From assembly GCA_948468385.1 (NCBI GenBank), contig CAOKHZ010000020.1:1-64000 (forward strand): a DNA stretch of 64,000 nucleotides. The letters run 5' to 3'. A program made the translations under genes and the position numbers. Of this stretch, positions 7,638-16,975 are shown in pieces (the stretch's first letter is position 1; every line of letters starts with the position of its first letter). The notes beneath the pieces were generated by a model that saw only the letters and a list, made by a program, of their open reading frames with translations, made no database searches and was not told the DNA's origin. This DNA comes from an uncultured Faecalicatena sp. GTDB taxonomy: Bacteria; Bacillota; Clostridia; Lachnospirales; Lachnospiraceae.

Positions 7638-8385
7638 TCAAACGACCTCCCACTATGAGCACCTCGGCTCCGCCCAACACGACAAGTTCCACCACGGCCG
7701 CGCAGATAAAACGCGTCGTCCATGCCGCGTCCGCCCCCGCGAACACCTGGAACGGCATTGCAAAGGGAAAGAGCGACAAAACAAACGAACTTGTCGGCAG
7801 CATGGTCGCGGTAAACACGCAGACGATGCCGATTCCGAGCGAAATCCACATATTTTTACATGCCTCCGAAATCAAAAGCGACAACACGACGCATGGCAGC
7901 ATCAACAAAAATGCGTAACCAAAGCTTTGGCATAGCTCTATTACGAACACGCTTCCATCCCCGCCTCCCAATTGACCGCCGCCCGCCTGGCCTCCAAACC
8001 AATGCCACGAGCAAAATAAAATCGACGCGGCCTCCATCACCAACAACAAGACACTCATCAAAATCATCAAAACCATTTTCCCAAAGAAAATGGAGCTTTC
8101 CAAAACAGGGAGCGATTTCATCTTCTGTAAGCCATTGTCGGCATATTCGGTATGGTATAAAAGGCAGGCTCCTGCCACGACAAGCAAGAGGTTTAGCATC
8201 GCCATTACCTGCCAATTCGCGTCCATCAGAATCCAAACGCAAGTCCCTTGCCGCCCCAGATACATTTCTGAGCGAACTGCCATGTTGACGGCGGGAACGG
8301 CCGCCGCCAAGATTCCGCCGCCCATAAACGCGGGGACAAATCCCGTCCGCTTCGTCTTCTTCCATTCCAATAAAATACGCATCAC
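7615..8385 (-). CDS. ABC-2 type permease, lantibiotic-immunity (LanE-like)
   Basis: 256 residues, about six membrane spans (for example GGGILAAAVPAVNMAV, MAMLNLLLVVAGACLLY, ILMSVLLLVMEAASILFC). It starts in a 4-base overlap with the ATPase gene and ends within the next permease gene, so the three are translationally coupled. A glycine-rich stretch (GGQAGGGQLGGGDG) interrupts a loop after the third hydrophobic block and looks like a lineage-specific insertion. Confidence 0.82.
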   Translation of the reverse strand: MMRILLEWKKTKRTGFVPAFMGGGILAAAVPAVNMAVRSEMYLGRQGTCVWILMDANWQVMAMLNLLLVVAGACLLYHTEYADNGLQKMKSLPVLESSIFFGKMVLMILMSVLLLVMEAASILFCSWHWFGGQAGGGQLGGGDGSVFVIELCQSFGYAFLLMLPCVVLSLLISEACKNMWISLGIGIVCVFTATMLPTSSFVLSLFPFAMPFQVFAGADAAWTTRFICAAVVELVVLGGAEVLIVGGRLNEFFIAS

Positions 8386-9152
8386 ACGGCTCCTTTCCGC
8401 CGGCGTTTGGCCGGCATCCGGTTGTCGGCATCAATAAGGGCGAGAAACATCTCTTCCAGATTGTCGGTAGGATGCCCCTGCAGGGCGGCGTTTTCCTTTA
8501 ACTCCTCAAGCGTCCCCTCGAACAGTAAATGCCCATGATTTAAAATGCCGACGTAGTCCGCCATCAATTCGACCTCGGACAACAAATGCGATGACACCAG
8601 CACCGTGCAGTCAAATTTCTCCGGCAAGGAACGAATCAGCGTTCGAATTTCATGAATGCCGACGGGGTCGAGCCCGTTCGTCGGCTCGTCCAGAATCAAA
8701 ATCGGCGGTTTCCCAATCAACGCGCCCGCAAGCCCCAGCCGTTGCTTCATGCCAAGGGAATATTTTCTCGCAAGTCGGTTTTTAAATTGCGTCAGCCCCA
8801 CCATTTCCAGCGCCTCCGGCACGGAAGATTTCGGAAGTCCCAATATTTTGCAAATGATTTCAAGGTTTTCCTCGCCACTTAAATTCCCATAAAAAGCGGG
8901 GGCTTCAATAAATGAACCAATCTCTTGCAAAATTTCCACCCTGTTTTCGGGATACCGCTTCCCGTCAATCGTAAATGACCCGCCCGTCGGCTTTGTCAGT
9001 CCCAAAAACATTTTCATCGTCGTGGACTTGCCCGCGCCGTTTGGTCCCAGAAAGCCATAAACCGCTCCTTTGGGAATGTGCAGGTTCACGCCCGAAACCG
9101 CCGTAAAATCGGCATAGCACTTCGTCAAATTTTTCGTCTTAATAATATCCAT
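8382..9152 (-). CDS. ABC transporter ATP-binding protein (LanF-like)
   Basis: About 256 residues. Walker A GPNGAGKS, signature YSLGMKQRLGLA, Walker B ILILDEPTNGLD and the switch histidine in LVSSHLL are all intact. The family BcrA/LanF energises export of bacitracin or lantibiotics. The start at 9152 (MDIIKTKNLTKCYADF) follows AGGAGA; upstream in-frame ATGs would add an unlikely tail. It is the first gene of the operon, divergent from the response-regulator gene, which suggests control by that two-component system. Confidence 0.9.
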   Translation of the reverse strand: MDIIKTKNLTKCYADFTAVSGVNLHIPKGAVYGFLGPNGAGKSTTMKMFLGLTKPTGGSFTIDGKRYPENRVEILQEIGSFIEAPAFYGNLSGEENLEIICKILGLPKSSVPEALEMVGLTQFKNRLARKYSLGMKQRLGLAGALIGKPPILILDEPTNGLDPVGIHEIRTLIRSLPEKFDCTVLVSSHLLSEVELMADYVGILNHGHLLFEGTLEELKENAALQGHPTDNLEEMFLALIDADNRMPAKRRRKGAV

Positions 9153-9347
9153 CTTCGTTTCTCCTTCCTCGTCACGTTTCCTCGTCACGCTCTCTAACTG
9201 CGGCAAATTCGGCGCACCTCGCTTGCCAGATTCGCAAATTCCCCTGCCGCATATTTGTATCATACCATCCCAACCTTGCGCCAACCTTCTCCCAACCTTA
9301 CATTTTCTTTACATTTCCCCGGACGCTTAGAAAAAAATGATTTTATA

Positions 9348-9356
9348 TGGTATACT
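9348..9356 (+). promoter_or_regulatory. Extended -10 promoter of the two-component operon
   Basis: TGGTATACT (extended -10, TG at 9348-9349) lies about 90 bases before the response regulator ATG. The -35 region is weak, as expected for an activated promoter. The 292-base gap to the divergent ABC operon should hold both promoters. Confidence 0.55.
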
Positions 9357-9444
9357 AACTAAATCGACATTCGCCTGGCGGCGGCATCGCCATGGATAAA
9401 AGTCGATTATTTCGTGCGACGCACTCTCACAAGGAGGTATCCCT

Positions 9445-10149
9445 ATGGATTTTGATTATTTGAAACAGAAACGCGTCCTGCTCGTCGATGACGAACAAGA
9501 ACTTCTAGACATGGTACAATCCATCTTGGCTGAAGACGGCTTTTTGAATATCGCGACCGCGAAAACCATGGATGAGGCACTCACAATTTCCAAGACCTAT
9601 CGCCCGGAGCTTGCCATTCTCGACATCATGCTCCCGGACGGCGACGGTTTTGAACTTATGGAACAATTGAAACGCACCGCGGATTATCCCGTGCTGTTTT
9701 TGACGGCGCGCGGGGAGGACGACGACAAATTCCGTGGTTTCGGCCTCGGCGCGGACGACTACATGGTAAAGCCGTTTTTACCGAAAGAACTTCTTTTCCG
9801 CGTCAACGCCATCCTTCGCAGAAGCTATAAAGGCGAAAACCCGATTGCAAAACTGGCTGGCAGCGAAATCGACTTTGACCGCGCGCAAGTCATAAAAAGC
9901 GGGGAACCAATCCCGCTAACGGCCAAGGAACATGACATTCTCGCGGCTCTTTACCGGAACGCGGGACGGATCGTCACGATTGACGCGCTCTGCGAAGCCG
10001 CCTGGGGCGACAACCCGTTTGGTTATGAAAATTCGCTGATGGCGCACATCCGCCGCATCCGGGAGAAGATTGAGGCTAATCCGTCACGCCCCGTTTCCCT
10101 GATTACGGTAAAAGGTCTCGGATATAAACTTTTGGTGAAAGGAAGGTAG
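9445..10149 (+). CDS. OmpR-family response regulator
   Basis: 234 residues: receiver domain with acidic pocket VDDEQ, phospho-acceptor Asp60 (LAILDIMLP), Thr87 and Lys109, then a winged-helix output domain (LTAKEHDILAALYRNAGRIV...AHIRRIREKIE...VKGLGYKLL). AAGGAGG precedes the ATG. It is followed after 6 bases by its histidine kinase. The pair is divergent from the LanFEG-like ABC genes and probably induces them upon antimicrobial peptide stress. Confidence 0.92.
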   Translation: MDFDYLKQKRVLLVDDEQELLDMVQSILAEDGFLNIATAKTMDEALTISKTYRPELAILDIMLPDGDGFELMEQLKRTADYPVLFLTARGEDDDKFRGFGLGADDYMVKPFLPKELLFRVNAILRRSYKGENPIAKLAGSEIDFDRAQVIKSGEPIPLTAKEHDILAALYRNAGRIVTIDALCEAAWGDNPFGYENSLMAHIRRIREKIEANPSRPVSLITVKGLGYKLLVKGR

Positions 10150-10155
10150 ATTCAA

Positions 10156-11556
10156 ATGAAAAGCGTACCCAGACTCGTCCGGCGTTTCGTCGGCATCCTG
10201 CTTTTGTCTTTTCTTTTGCTTGCCGCATTAAACATTACCTTGTTAGTCATATATACGACGAGCCAAATGCCAAACGCCTATCCTTGGAAAACCGCCAAGG
10301 AAGTGGCCGACGATTTATCACAAAACGAGGACGGATACCAGTTGTCCGAAAAAATGGCACGCGAGTTGGAAGCTTCAAACGCATGGGCCATCTTTATTGA
10401 AAATGACACCATGCAAGTGGTCTGGCAAACGGACGGCTTGCCAGAAACCATACCTACGTCCTATTCCATCTCGGACGTCGCAAGCCTGACCCGCGGATAC
10501 ATTGACGACTATCCGACATTTACCGGGGAGGCAAAAAACGGCCTTGTCGTATTAGGCTATCCAAAAGACAGCTTCTGGAAACACATGTGGCCGAGTTGGG
10601 ATTATCAGCTTATTGCAAACCTTCCAAAAACGGCCCTTTCCGTTTTGATTATCAACGTCACGCTGATTTTCCTGATTTACATGATTGCCAATTCCAAGTT
10701 GCTGAAATCCGTAAAGCCCATTGTAGATGGCATACAAGCTTTGCCCGCCGAGCAATCAGTCCATATACCGGAAAAGGGAATATTGTGCGAACTTGCGGCG
10801 AGCCTTAACAAGACTTCGGAAATTTTGCAATTCCAAAACAGACAGCTTTGTAAAAAGGAAAACGCGAGAGCCAACTGGATTGCCGGGGTGTCGCACGACA
10901 TCCGAACGCCATTGTCGATGGTGATGGGATATGCAAGCCAATTGATGGAAGACACGCGCTTAAATGACGCGCAACGTAAAAAGGCCGCGGTTATCGTAAA
11001 GCAGAGCGAACGGATGCGAAATTTAATCAATGACCTGAACCTGGCCTCCAAGCTGGAATATAACATGCAGCCAATCCATCCCCAAACGATAAACATGGTT
11101 TCCATCGTCCGGCAGGTGGCCGTTGATTTTATCAATCTGGATATCGAAGGCAGCCACCCGATAGAATGGGAAACAAGCGAGACCTTGACCTCCTGCCTGG
11201 TGCACGCGGATAAAGACCTGATAAAGCGGGCGGTGGGCAATCTGATTCAAAACTGCATCACCCACAACGAACAAGGCTGCACCATCCACGTTGGCGTAAC
11301 AAAAAAAGGAGACAATTGCACCGTGTCCGTCGTCGATGACGGCGTGGGAGCCACCGACGAACAGATAGAACGGCTTAACAAATCCCCACACTACATGGCT
11401 TGTGACGAAAACACGTCCGAACAGCGGCACGGCCTGGGACTATTAATCGTCAGACAAATCGCGGCGGCACACGGCGGAACCGTCACGATTGGCCATGGAA
11501 TGCACGGCGGCTTCTCCGTCAAGTTTACACTGCATGCCCGTGACGGCGCGGGGTGA
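10156..11556 (+). CDS. Sensor histidine kinase
   Basis: 466 residues. Membrane spans at about 13-35 and 160-178 enclose an extracellular sensor of about 125 residues; then a HAMP-like linker, a HisKA domain with His247 (WIAGVSHDIRTPLSMVMGYA), and a HATPase with N-box NLIQNCITHN and G-boxes DDGVGA and HGLGLLIVRQ. The sensor is larger than in the intramembrane-sensing BceS kinases, closer to LanK/SpaK-type kinases that detect a peptide directly. Forms an operon with the regulator. Confidence 0.9.
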   Translation: MKSVPRLVRRFVGILLLSFLLLAALNITLLVIYTTSQMPNAYPWKTAKEVADDLSQNEDGYQLSEKMARELEASNAWAIFIENDTMQVVWQTDGLPETIPTSYSISDVASLTRGYIDDYPTFTGEAKNGLVVLGYPKDSFWKHMWPSWDYQLIANLPKTALSVLIINVTLIFLIYMIANSKLLKSVKPIVDGIQALPAEQSVHIPEKGILCELAASLNKTSEILQFQNRQLCKKENARANWIAGVSHDIRTPLSMVMGYASQLMEDTRLNDAQRKKAAVIVKQSERMRNLINDLNLASKLEYNMQPIHPQTINMVSIVRQVAVDFINLDIEGSHPIEWETSETLTSCLVHADKDLIKRAVGNLIQNCITHNEQGCTIHVGVTKKGDNCTVSVVDDGVGATDEQIERLNKSPHYMACDENTSEQRHGLGLLIVRQIAAAHGGTVTIGHGMHGGFSVKFTLHARDGAG

Positions 11557-11578
11557 ATTGCCCTCTGGCAAATCACCC
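11551..11578 (+). terminator. Hairpin at the end of the kinase gene
   Basis: Near-perfect stem GGGTGAATTGCC (11551-11562) with GGCAAATCACCC (11567-11578), overlapping the stop codon. The downstream T-run is poor; it may serve the two convergent genes in both directions. Confidence 0.5.
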
Positions 11579-11615
11579 TATCAGCACCTTCTTCCCCTCA
11601 AACGCAAAGCCATAT

Positions 11616-12908
11616 TTATGAATCCGCTCCGGTGCAATCCCCGCCGCCTCCAGATTCGCCGCATAGTTTTTCCTCCCCCTTTTTTCCATTCCAAACCATA
11701 TTACGAAACGCCGCGGGCGTCATGCCGTTTTTCGCCTTGAACACTTTACTGAAATAACCTCTCGTTCCAAACTGGAGCCGCGAACTTATTTCCTCAATCG
11801 ATTTGTCCGTGGTTGTCAGCCAGACTTTCGCATACTCCAGACGAACCTCTTTGATATAATCCAAAAGCTTTACACCCATTTCTTTCTGAAATTTACGAGC
11901 CAGATAATATTCCGTATAACCAATTTCTTTTGCAATAGATTCCAATGTAAGCGGCTCCGTAAAATGATTTTTCACATATGCGCAACACTCCTTAATCGGT
12001 TTTGAAATTCCATAACTGTTTTTTGATTCATTCACTCTATGGATAAATTCTTCCAGCATCTCCTTATTTAATCTGGTCAAGTCCAGTAATGACTTCTGCC
12101 TTTCTACACAATTGATATATTTCCATTCAATCTCTTTCACAATCATAGGCGAAAGCCCGCCCTCCACCGCCGCCCTCGCACATTGTGAAATAAAAATGAT
12201 CATAACATTTGAAAAATGTCGCTGCGGATTCTCTGTCTGCATTGCATCTGTATGTACCATTTTAATCCCCTTAAACACTTCTGAATAATTTGTATTTCCA
12301 TTTCGGACACATTGAAGCAGCAGTGCCTCCTGCAAATCACTTTCTTTGAAGTCAAACAAGACCTCCCTTTCCCTGCCATCCGTATCAGGCGCATTTCGCA
12401 CGGGCAAATCCTGATAGGAAACGTCCATATTTGTTCCATCTTCAAAGGAAATGGTAAAATGTAGCATTTTGATATAATGCATAAACACGGTCATGGGTAC
12501 CACTGGCACGGTATTCATGATTTTCATGCAACTTGTCCGCATTTGAATCGAGAGATTTAATTTTTGCATTTTTTCTTCTATATACCGCATAGACGCACCC
12601 GTGTAGAATGCCGGACCAATCACAACCAAACGGTTTTCACCTTTTATCCGCACATACTCGCCCGCCCACGTCAAGCCCAACGTGTCACCCATGATAAACG
12701 GGTGGGAAGGTGCTTCTTCCTGCCCCATCGCATAATCCATGCATCCGCCAATACAAAAAAACTGTTGTAATTCTTTTTCATTTGGACAACTTGTATAATA
12801 TAATTTTCCTTTTTCCGAAAAGCACCATGTCCACATTCCACTTGCACTGTGAATCATTCCCATATAGAGCCAAAGCCGTCTTTCTGCTGAATTTAAAATG
12901 TCTTCCAT
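11616..12908 (-). CDS. AraC family transcriptional regulator (large N-terminal sensor)
   Basis: About 430 residues. C-terminal AraC DNA-binding domain with two helix-turn-helices: LTLESIAKEIGYTEYYLARKFQKEMG and EISSRLQFGTRGYFSKVFKAKNGMTPAAFR. The long N-terminal part (GMIHSASGMWTWCFSEKGKLYY...) resembles that of the AraC protein at 53571, implying a common sensor type. GAGAAGG precedes ATG 12908. It lies downstream of the symporter gene on the same strand and likely controls the esterase-symporter pair. Ligand unknown, probably a glycoside. Confidence 0.85.
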   Translation of the reverse strand: MEDILNSAERRLWLYMGMIHSASGMWTWCFSEKGKLYYTSCPNEKELQQFFCIGGCMDYAMGQEEAPSHPFIMGDTLGLTWAGEYVRIKGENRLVVIGPAFYTGASMRYIEEKMQKLNLSIQMRTSCMKIMNTVPVVPMTVFMHYIKMLHFTISFEDGTNMDVSYQDLPVRNAPDTDGREREVLFDFKESDLQEALLLQCVRNGNTNYSEVFKGIKMVHTDAMQTENPQRHFSNVMIIFISQCARAAVEGGLSPMIVKEIEWKYINCVERQKSLLDLTRLNKEMLEEFIHRVNESKNSYGISKPIKECCAYVKNHFTEPLTLESIAKEIGYTEYYLARKFQKEMGVKLLDYIKEVRLEYAKVWLTTTDKSIEEISSRLQFGTRGYFSKVFKAKNGMTPAAFRNMVWNGKKGEEKLCGESGGGGDCTGADS

Positions 12909-13007
12909 GAATCCTTCTCCATCCACTTATTTTTTCTTTAATGATTAGTATATCAGACATTCCTTTTCAGTTCCAGACGGCCTTTCATAATTTTCCCGCA
13001 TTTTTTT

Positions 13008-14375
13008 CTATACCGAAGAACCTCTCCTCTCTTCCAAATTCTTTCTGATTTCCGGCAATTTCTTATCCAAATCATAAAATTTCATAGACAGTGCCACCAG
13101 CAAGTACAATCCCATCGGAATCAAGCTATAAAGCATCCGCACCATCAGCAGTGCACCGTCAGGCTGAGAGGCCCCCTCCTGACTTATATATCCGGAGATT
13201 CCCAACAAAATTCCCGTTGCCCCCGCGCCAAGTCCAGAACCAATCTTGCCGGCAAATCCTCGCACGCTCCCAATAGTTCCTTCCAAGCGCCGCATTCCTT
13301 TCCACTCATTATAATCTGCACATTCAATCGTCAGTATCGACTGCATGGAACTGGTAGGCATGCTTCCTATCCCTATAATGATGACCGATACCATTAACAA
13401 AGCCACATTATCGTATGCTACAAAGTTTAAAAGTGCCGCTCCCGCGCTCATCAAAAACCCAACCATAACCAGCGTTTTTGCGGAATATTTCTTTACAAAT
13501 GACGGGAATATCAATAAAAAGGGCAACGCTATAATCTGGGAAAATGCCATGACACTCATCACGCTCAAATCTCCAACTATGTATTTAAAATAGTATGTTT
13601 GCACGCCGAGGCTTGTCACGAAATTCAATACAAAACCCGACAAGGCAAGTACCCATACATATCGATTTTCTTTAAGAACCCGGAACATGTCCTTCAATTT
13701 TATACGCTCTTGTGCCTGAGCCTTGCTTTCCACGTCCACGGTTTCCTTAATGAAAAGAAAACGAAACATGCCAAACGCGCACAGCGGAAGTGCGAAAATC
13801 AATACCAGGTTTCTCCATCCGGCCGCCGAAGTCGCGAGCTTTGACATCATAATCGGAAATAATACGTTAAATACCAAGACACCGCCAAATACCATGATAT
13901 TTCCAATCGTAGACAAAGATACTATCTCATCCTCCGTTTTAAATGCACGTACCAGGTATACCGTTCCGTTGGCTTTCAACAATGTATAAAAAATGGAATT
14001 TACCAGTACGTACATGCTGAACAGCCATACACATTTAACAGGGAGCGCAAATCCTGCCGGACAAGAGTATAACAAAATCGTACAAACCCATCCTCCCAGC
14101 AAGGCCAATTCATACGGACGGCCACGCCCCATCTTTGTATTTGTATTATCCACGATGTATCCTGCCAGTAAATCCGTAAATCCGTCAAAAATCTTACTCA
14201 CCGCCAGCAATGTTCCTACTAAAACCGCGGGTATTCCCATCGTGTCCGTACAGTAAATGGAAAGGTATCCCATAATCAGCATCAGGCATCCGGAAGAAAT
14301 CGCACTACTGTTCCAACAAATCATTCGCTTCGCTCCGACTTTTACTCGTTTTGGTTTCTGCTTTTTTTCGCTCAT
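13008..14375 (-). CDS. GPH-family sugar:cation symporter (MFS)
   Basis: 455 residues with about twelve membrane spans. The motif DGFTDLLAGYIVDNTNTKMGRGRPYEL is the signature of glycoside-pentoside-hexuronide:cation symporters (MelB, XynB, UidB types). It imports a glycoside or oligosaccharide using a Na+ or H+ gradient. Starts 18 bases past the stop of the large esterase-like gene upstream and has GAGGAAG before the ATG, so they are co-transcribed. The substrate is presumably the product released by that enzyme. Confidence 0.9.
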   Translation of the reverse strand: MSEKKQKPKRVKVGAKRMICWNSSAISSGCLMLIMGYLSIYCTDTMGIPAVLVGTLLAVSKIFDGFTDLLAGYIVDNTNTKMGRGRPYELALLGGWVCTILLYSCPAGFALPVKCVWLFSMYVLVNSIFYTLLKANGTVYLVRAFKTEDEIVSLSTIGNIMVFGGVLVFNVLFPIMMSKLATSAAGWRNLVLIFALPLCAFGMFRFLFIKETVDVESKAQAQERIKLKDMFRVLKENRYVWVLALSGFVLNFVTSLGVQTYYFKYIVGDLSVMSVMAFSQIIALPFLLIFPSFVKKYSAKTLVMVGFLMSAGAALLNFVAYDNVALLMVSVIIIGIGSMPTSSMQSILTIECADYNEWKGMRRLEGTIGSVRGFAGKIGSGLGAGATGILLGISGYISQEGASQPDGALLMVRMLYSLIPMGLYLLVALSMKFYDLDKKLPEIRKNLEERRGSSV

Positions 14376-14393
14376 AACGCTTCCTCTTTTCTT

Positions 14394-16502
14394 TTAATTT
14401 TTCTTTGATTCACATGTATTTTCCGTCACGATAATTCTCACGCGGGCTATATTTTTTATCTGTGTATATAAATTTTTATCATCTCCGCTCCGATTCATCT
14501 TGACTCTCGCCGACGCAAAATAAGTTCCTGGTCTTTCATAAGTATGCACAATCTCCGAAATCGCGCCGTGCACGCCATCTACCAGGGTGCGGCTGAATTC
14601 TCCTTTATTCTTGAATACCGTTAGTTCTTTCTTTTCCATTGACAGAGAATTGTCGGATACAAAGTCATAATCAATTGCGGTTATATCCCCGGCTCCGTCT
14701 GGGACTTCGGCTTTTACCCGAAACACTACCATTTCCCCCGCCTTGACCTCCGCACAAGACGTACCATTTGCCGTCATGGAGACAATCGGCTGTAGCCCCT
14801 TCCTTTCTTTTGCCGTATCCGCAAGGTAAACCTGACCATCCTTTTCCAACCGGTAGTTTGTGCTTCTACACGGCTCTATTCCGCGTTCGACCCAGTCACT
14901 CACATCTAAAAGGGACTGGTACATCGCCCCGAGATAATTTGTTACCATATTATTCTCCAGCCATGACACATTTCCATGCATACAACGATCCATGTAATAA
15001 ATACGAAAATCGTCTTCATTCCCCTTTGTCTCAATCACTTTATTTCGATACCAGTCCCCGCACCATGGGCAAGTCGATTCATCCATCATCGACTGGATTA
15101 CTATCACCTTTCCCTGAATGCATCCGTCCTGCACGGTTCCGGTTCCGGTCAAATCATATCCCATCACGTTTTTCCTCTGGGGAAGTTTCGGCTTTCCATT
15201 TTCATCCCGGAACTGATCCCATGCATGAAAGCTTAAATCCTTTGGTACTTGATGACGATAATAGGACTGTATTGCAATATAATCCGAATTGTCGAGTGTC
15301 AGAACGTCTCCCGGCCTGATTTTCTCAAGTACGCCATTTAAATCTGAAATCCCAAAACACATTCCCAGTACCAGGCAATTCCCGTGCATGCTTCCCAGCG
15401 TCAGTCGCGTACCTTTTGCCGCTCCCGTCTGGATTTCCATCGTCACGCCATCCAAATACAGTTCCCTCCCCCGGGGTGCTTCTTCCAATTCAATCCATGC
15501 GCTGCTACCGTCCGCCATCATTTTTTTCCACGCACTATCCACTCCATTCACATCATCCTTGGCGATTTTTACTTTCGTACCTGGTACGTGCACCTCCTTA
15601 ATGACTCCGGTAAACTGCAGTCGGTCGCGCGCGGCATTTCCCTGTGGATCTGCCCCCAAATACCCCGGAGCCGTCCAAAAATCTTCAAAATATTGGGCAT
15701 CCCCTTGTTTTACGTGAGGAATTTGTACCGGGAGCGAACCATCGTAGATAAATCCTTCCGCTTCCAGAAACCACGCTCGCGGTGGAAATCCCATACCGGT
15801 AATTTCCCTAAGCATTTCTGCCTCGTCTTCTGTCAGTCCATCATACATGTTGCCGCTTCCGCCCGCGTCCAATGAGTCAACTATTTTCCCAAATACCCGG
15901 CGCAACGTCCTCTGCCCCTGCGCATGAAGCGTAATCGTATTTGGAAGCGAAACCGGCGAACCGATTACATAGGGAACCGCCCCGTCCCATGCATTTGTGT
16001 TCTCGATACATGCGATCGTCTTGTATGCACCGCCGCTTCCACCATGTACATATCCGTATGGCCGCTCACATTCATATAATTCCATTGCCTTTATTCTGGA
16101 ATATTCCGCCACCGCGGCACTGGACTTCCACACAAGGCTTGGTTCCTTACTCCCGCCAAACATTTGTTTTGAACCCATATTGCTTTCTACGAAATAAGCG
16201 CCATTTTGTAAACAAAAGCCAATCTGGTCATCTTCGCCGGTTTTGTTCAGGGAAGCCAATTCCTCATCTGGTCCCGGGAATGGAGAAAGATATTGAAAAA
16301 ACCTTCCTTTGAACGCGCTTTTTTCCGGGAAGCAAAAAACAAATTTCACCGCTTTTTTTTCAAATCCTCCATGCACATATAAATACGGCACTTTGCACCC
16401 ATCGGAAAGTTCCCGCATTCTCCATTCTTCCACGTCAATGTATAAATCCTGAAAATCCCACTCTTTTTTTACTTCATAAATTTCTTTGTTCGTCTTACTC
16501 AT
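14394..16502 (-). CDS. Large alpha/beta-hydrolase-like esterase with C-terminal PKD-like domain
   Basis: About 702 residues. No signal peptide is seen. A nucleophile-elbow-like motif YGYVHGGSGGAYKTIACIEN at about residue 160, a CPWCGDWYRNK segment, and a possible catalytic histidine in YMDRCMHGNVSW suggest a serine hydrolase of the tannase/feruloyl-esterase-like group. The last 120 residues (EVKAGEMVVFRVKAEVP...YERPGTYFASARV) look like a PKD-type beta-sandwich. Paired with a glycoside symporter and cytoplasmic, so it probably deacylates an imported ester-linked sugar. Function is inferred; family assignment is uncertain. Confidence 0.65.
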   Translation of the reverse strand: MSKTNKEIYEVKKEWDFQDLYIDVEEWRMRELSDGCKVPYLYVHGGFEKKAVKFVFCFPEKSAFKGRFFQYLSPFPGPDEELASLNKTGEDDQIGFCLQNGAYFVESNMGSKQMFGGSKEPSLVWKSSAAVAEYSRIKAMELYECERPYGYVHGGSGGAYKTIACIENTNAWDGAVPYVIGSPVSLPNTITLHAQGQRTLRRVFGKIVDSLDAGGSGNMYDGLTEDEAEMLREITGMGFPPRAWFLEAEGFIYDGSLPVQIPHVKQGDAQYFEDFWTAPGYLGADPQGNAARDRLQFTGVIKEVHVPGTKVKIAKDDVNGVDSAWKKMMADGSSAWIELEEAPRGRELYLDGVTMEIQTGAAKGTRLTLGSMHGNCLVLGMCFGISDLNGVLEKIRPGDVLTLDNSDYIAIQSYYRHQVPKDLSFHAWDQFRDENGKPKLPQRKNVMGYDLTGTGTVQDGCIQGKVIVIQSMMDESTCPWCGDWYRNKVIETKGNEDDFRIYYMDRCMHGNVSWLENNMVTNYLGAMYQSLLDVSDWVERGIEPCRSTNYRLEKDGQVYLADTAKERKGLQPIVSMTANGTSCAEVKAGEMVVFRVKAEVPDGAGDITAIDYDFVSDNSLSMEKKELTVFKNKGEFSRTLVDGVHGAISEIVHTYERPGTYFASARVKMNRSGDDKNLYTQIKNIARVRIIVTENTCESKKN

Positions 16503-16580
16503 TTTTTGTTTTCCTTTCCACCTTTGTCCGCCGGCCATCTTGTTTATTATTATAATTTTTCTTTATGAAAAAGCACAGAA

Positions 16581-16610
16581 ACAAACTTGCCTGGAGATAG
16601 ACAAATTTGC
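16581..16610 (-). promoter_or_regulatory. Direct-repeat operator upstream of the esterase-symporter operon
   Basis: Two direct copies of GCAAxTTTGT (minus strand) start exactly 20 bases apart, about 80-110 bases upstream of the esterase-like gene. This is the usual geometry of an AraC-type dimer site; the nearby AraC gene at 11616 is the natural candidate regulator. Confidence 0.5.
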
Positions 16611-16720
16611 TTTCTTTCACACATATCACCATTTTTTTCTTTACTATTTTTTCTTCCTGATCCAGAAAAACAACCATGTATATTACCCCGAAATTCAATT
16701 GCATTGCATCAGGAAGATTG

Positions 16721-16975
16721 TCAGACCGACGTCGAAAATGCCACGTTCCTTGGCACCTTTAGTTCCACCCCCTCGGATAATGAAAGCTTCAATTTTTGAA
16801 ACTCCTTTTCCCCAATTCCCGCACCCTTCCTGCACTCTATGAGTCCCATGAGCACGATCATAATTAGTCCTAGACAAAACGCCACCCCTTGTATGGGAAT
16901 CAGGTTCCTCCAGATTTCCTGCGCAGGAAGCCCTGTCCCCGCAGACACGCGTAGCATCGCCGAACACCATGGCAA
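16721..16975 (-). pseudogene. Fragment of a membrane transporter
   Basis: About 80 readable residues with a convincing membrane span (IPIQGVAFCLGLIMIVLMGL) followed by an amphipathic cytosolic segment (KLKLSLSEGVELKVPRN). It looks like an internal piece of an anion or carboxylate permease, but no start, ribosome site or rest of the protein is present. Placed in a 1.4-kb gap filled with gene remnants. Confidence 0.4.
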
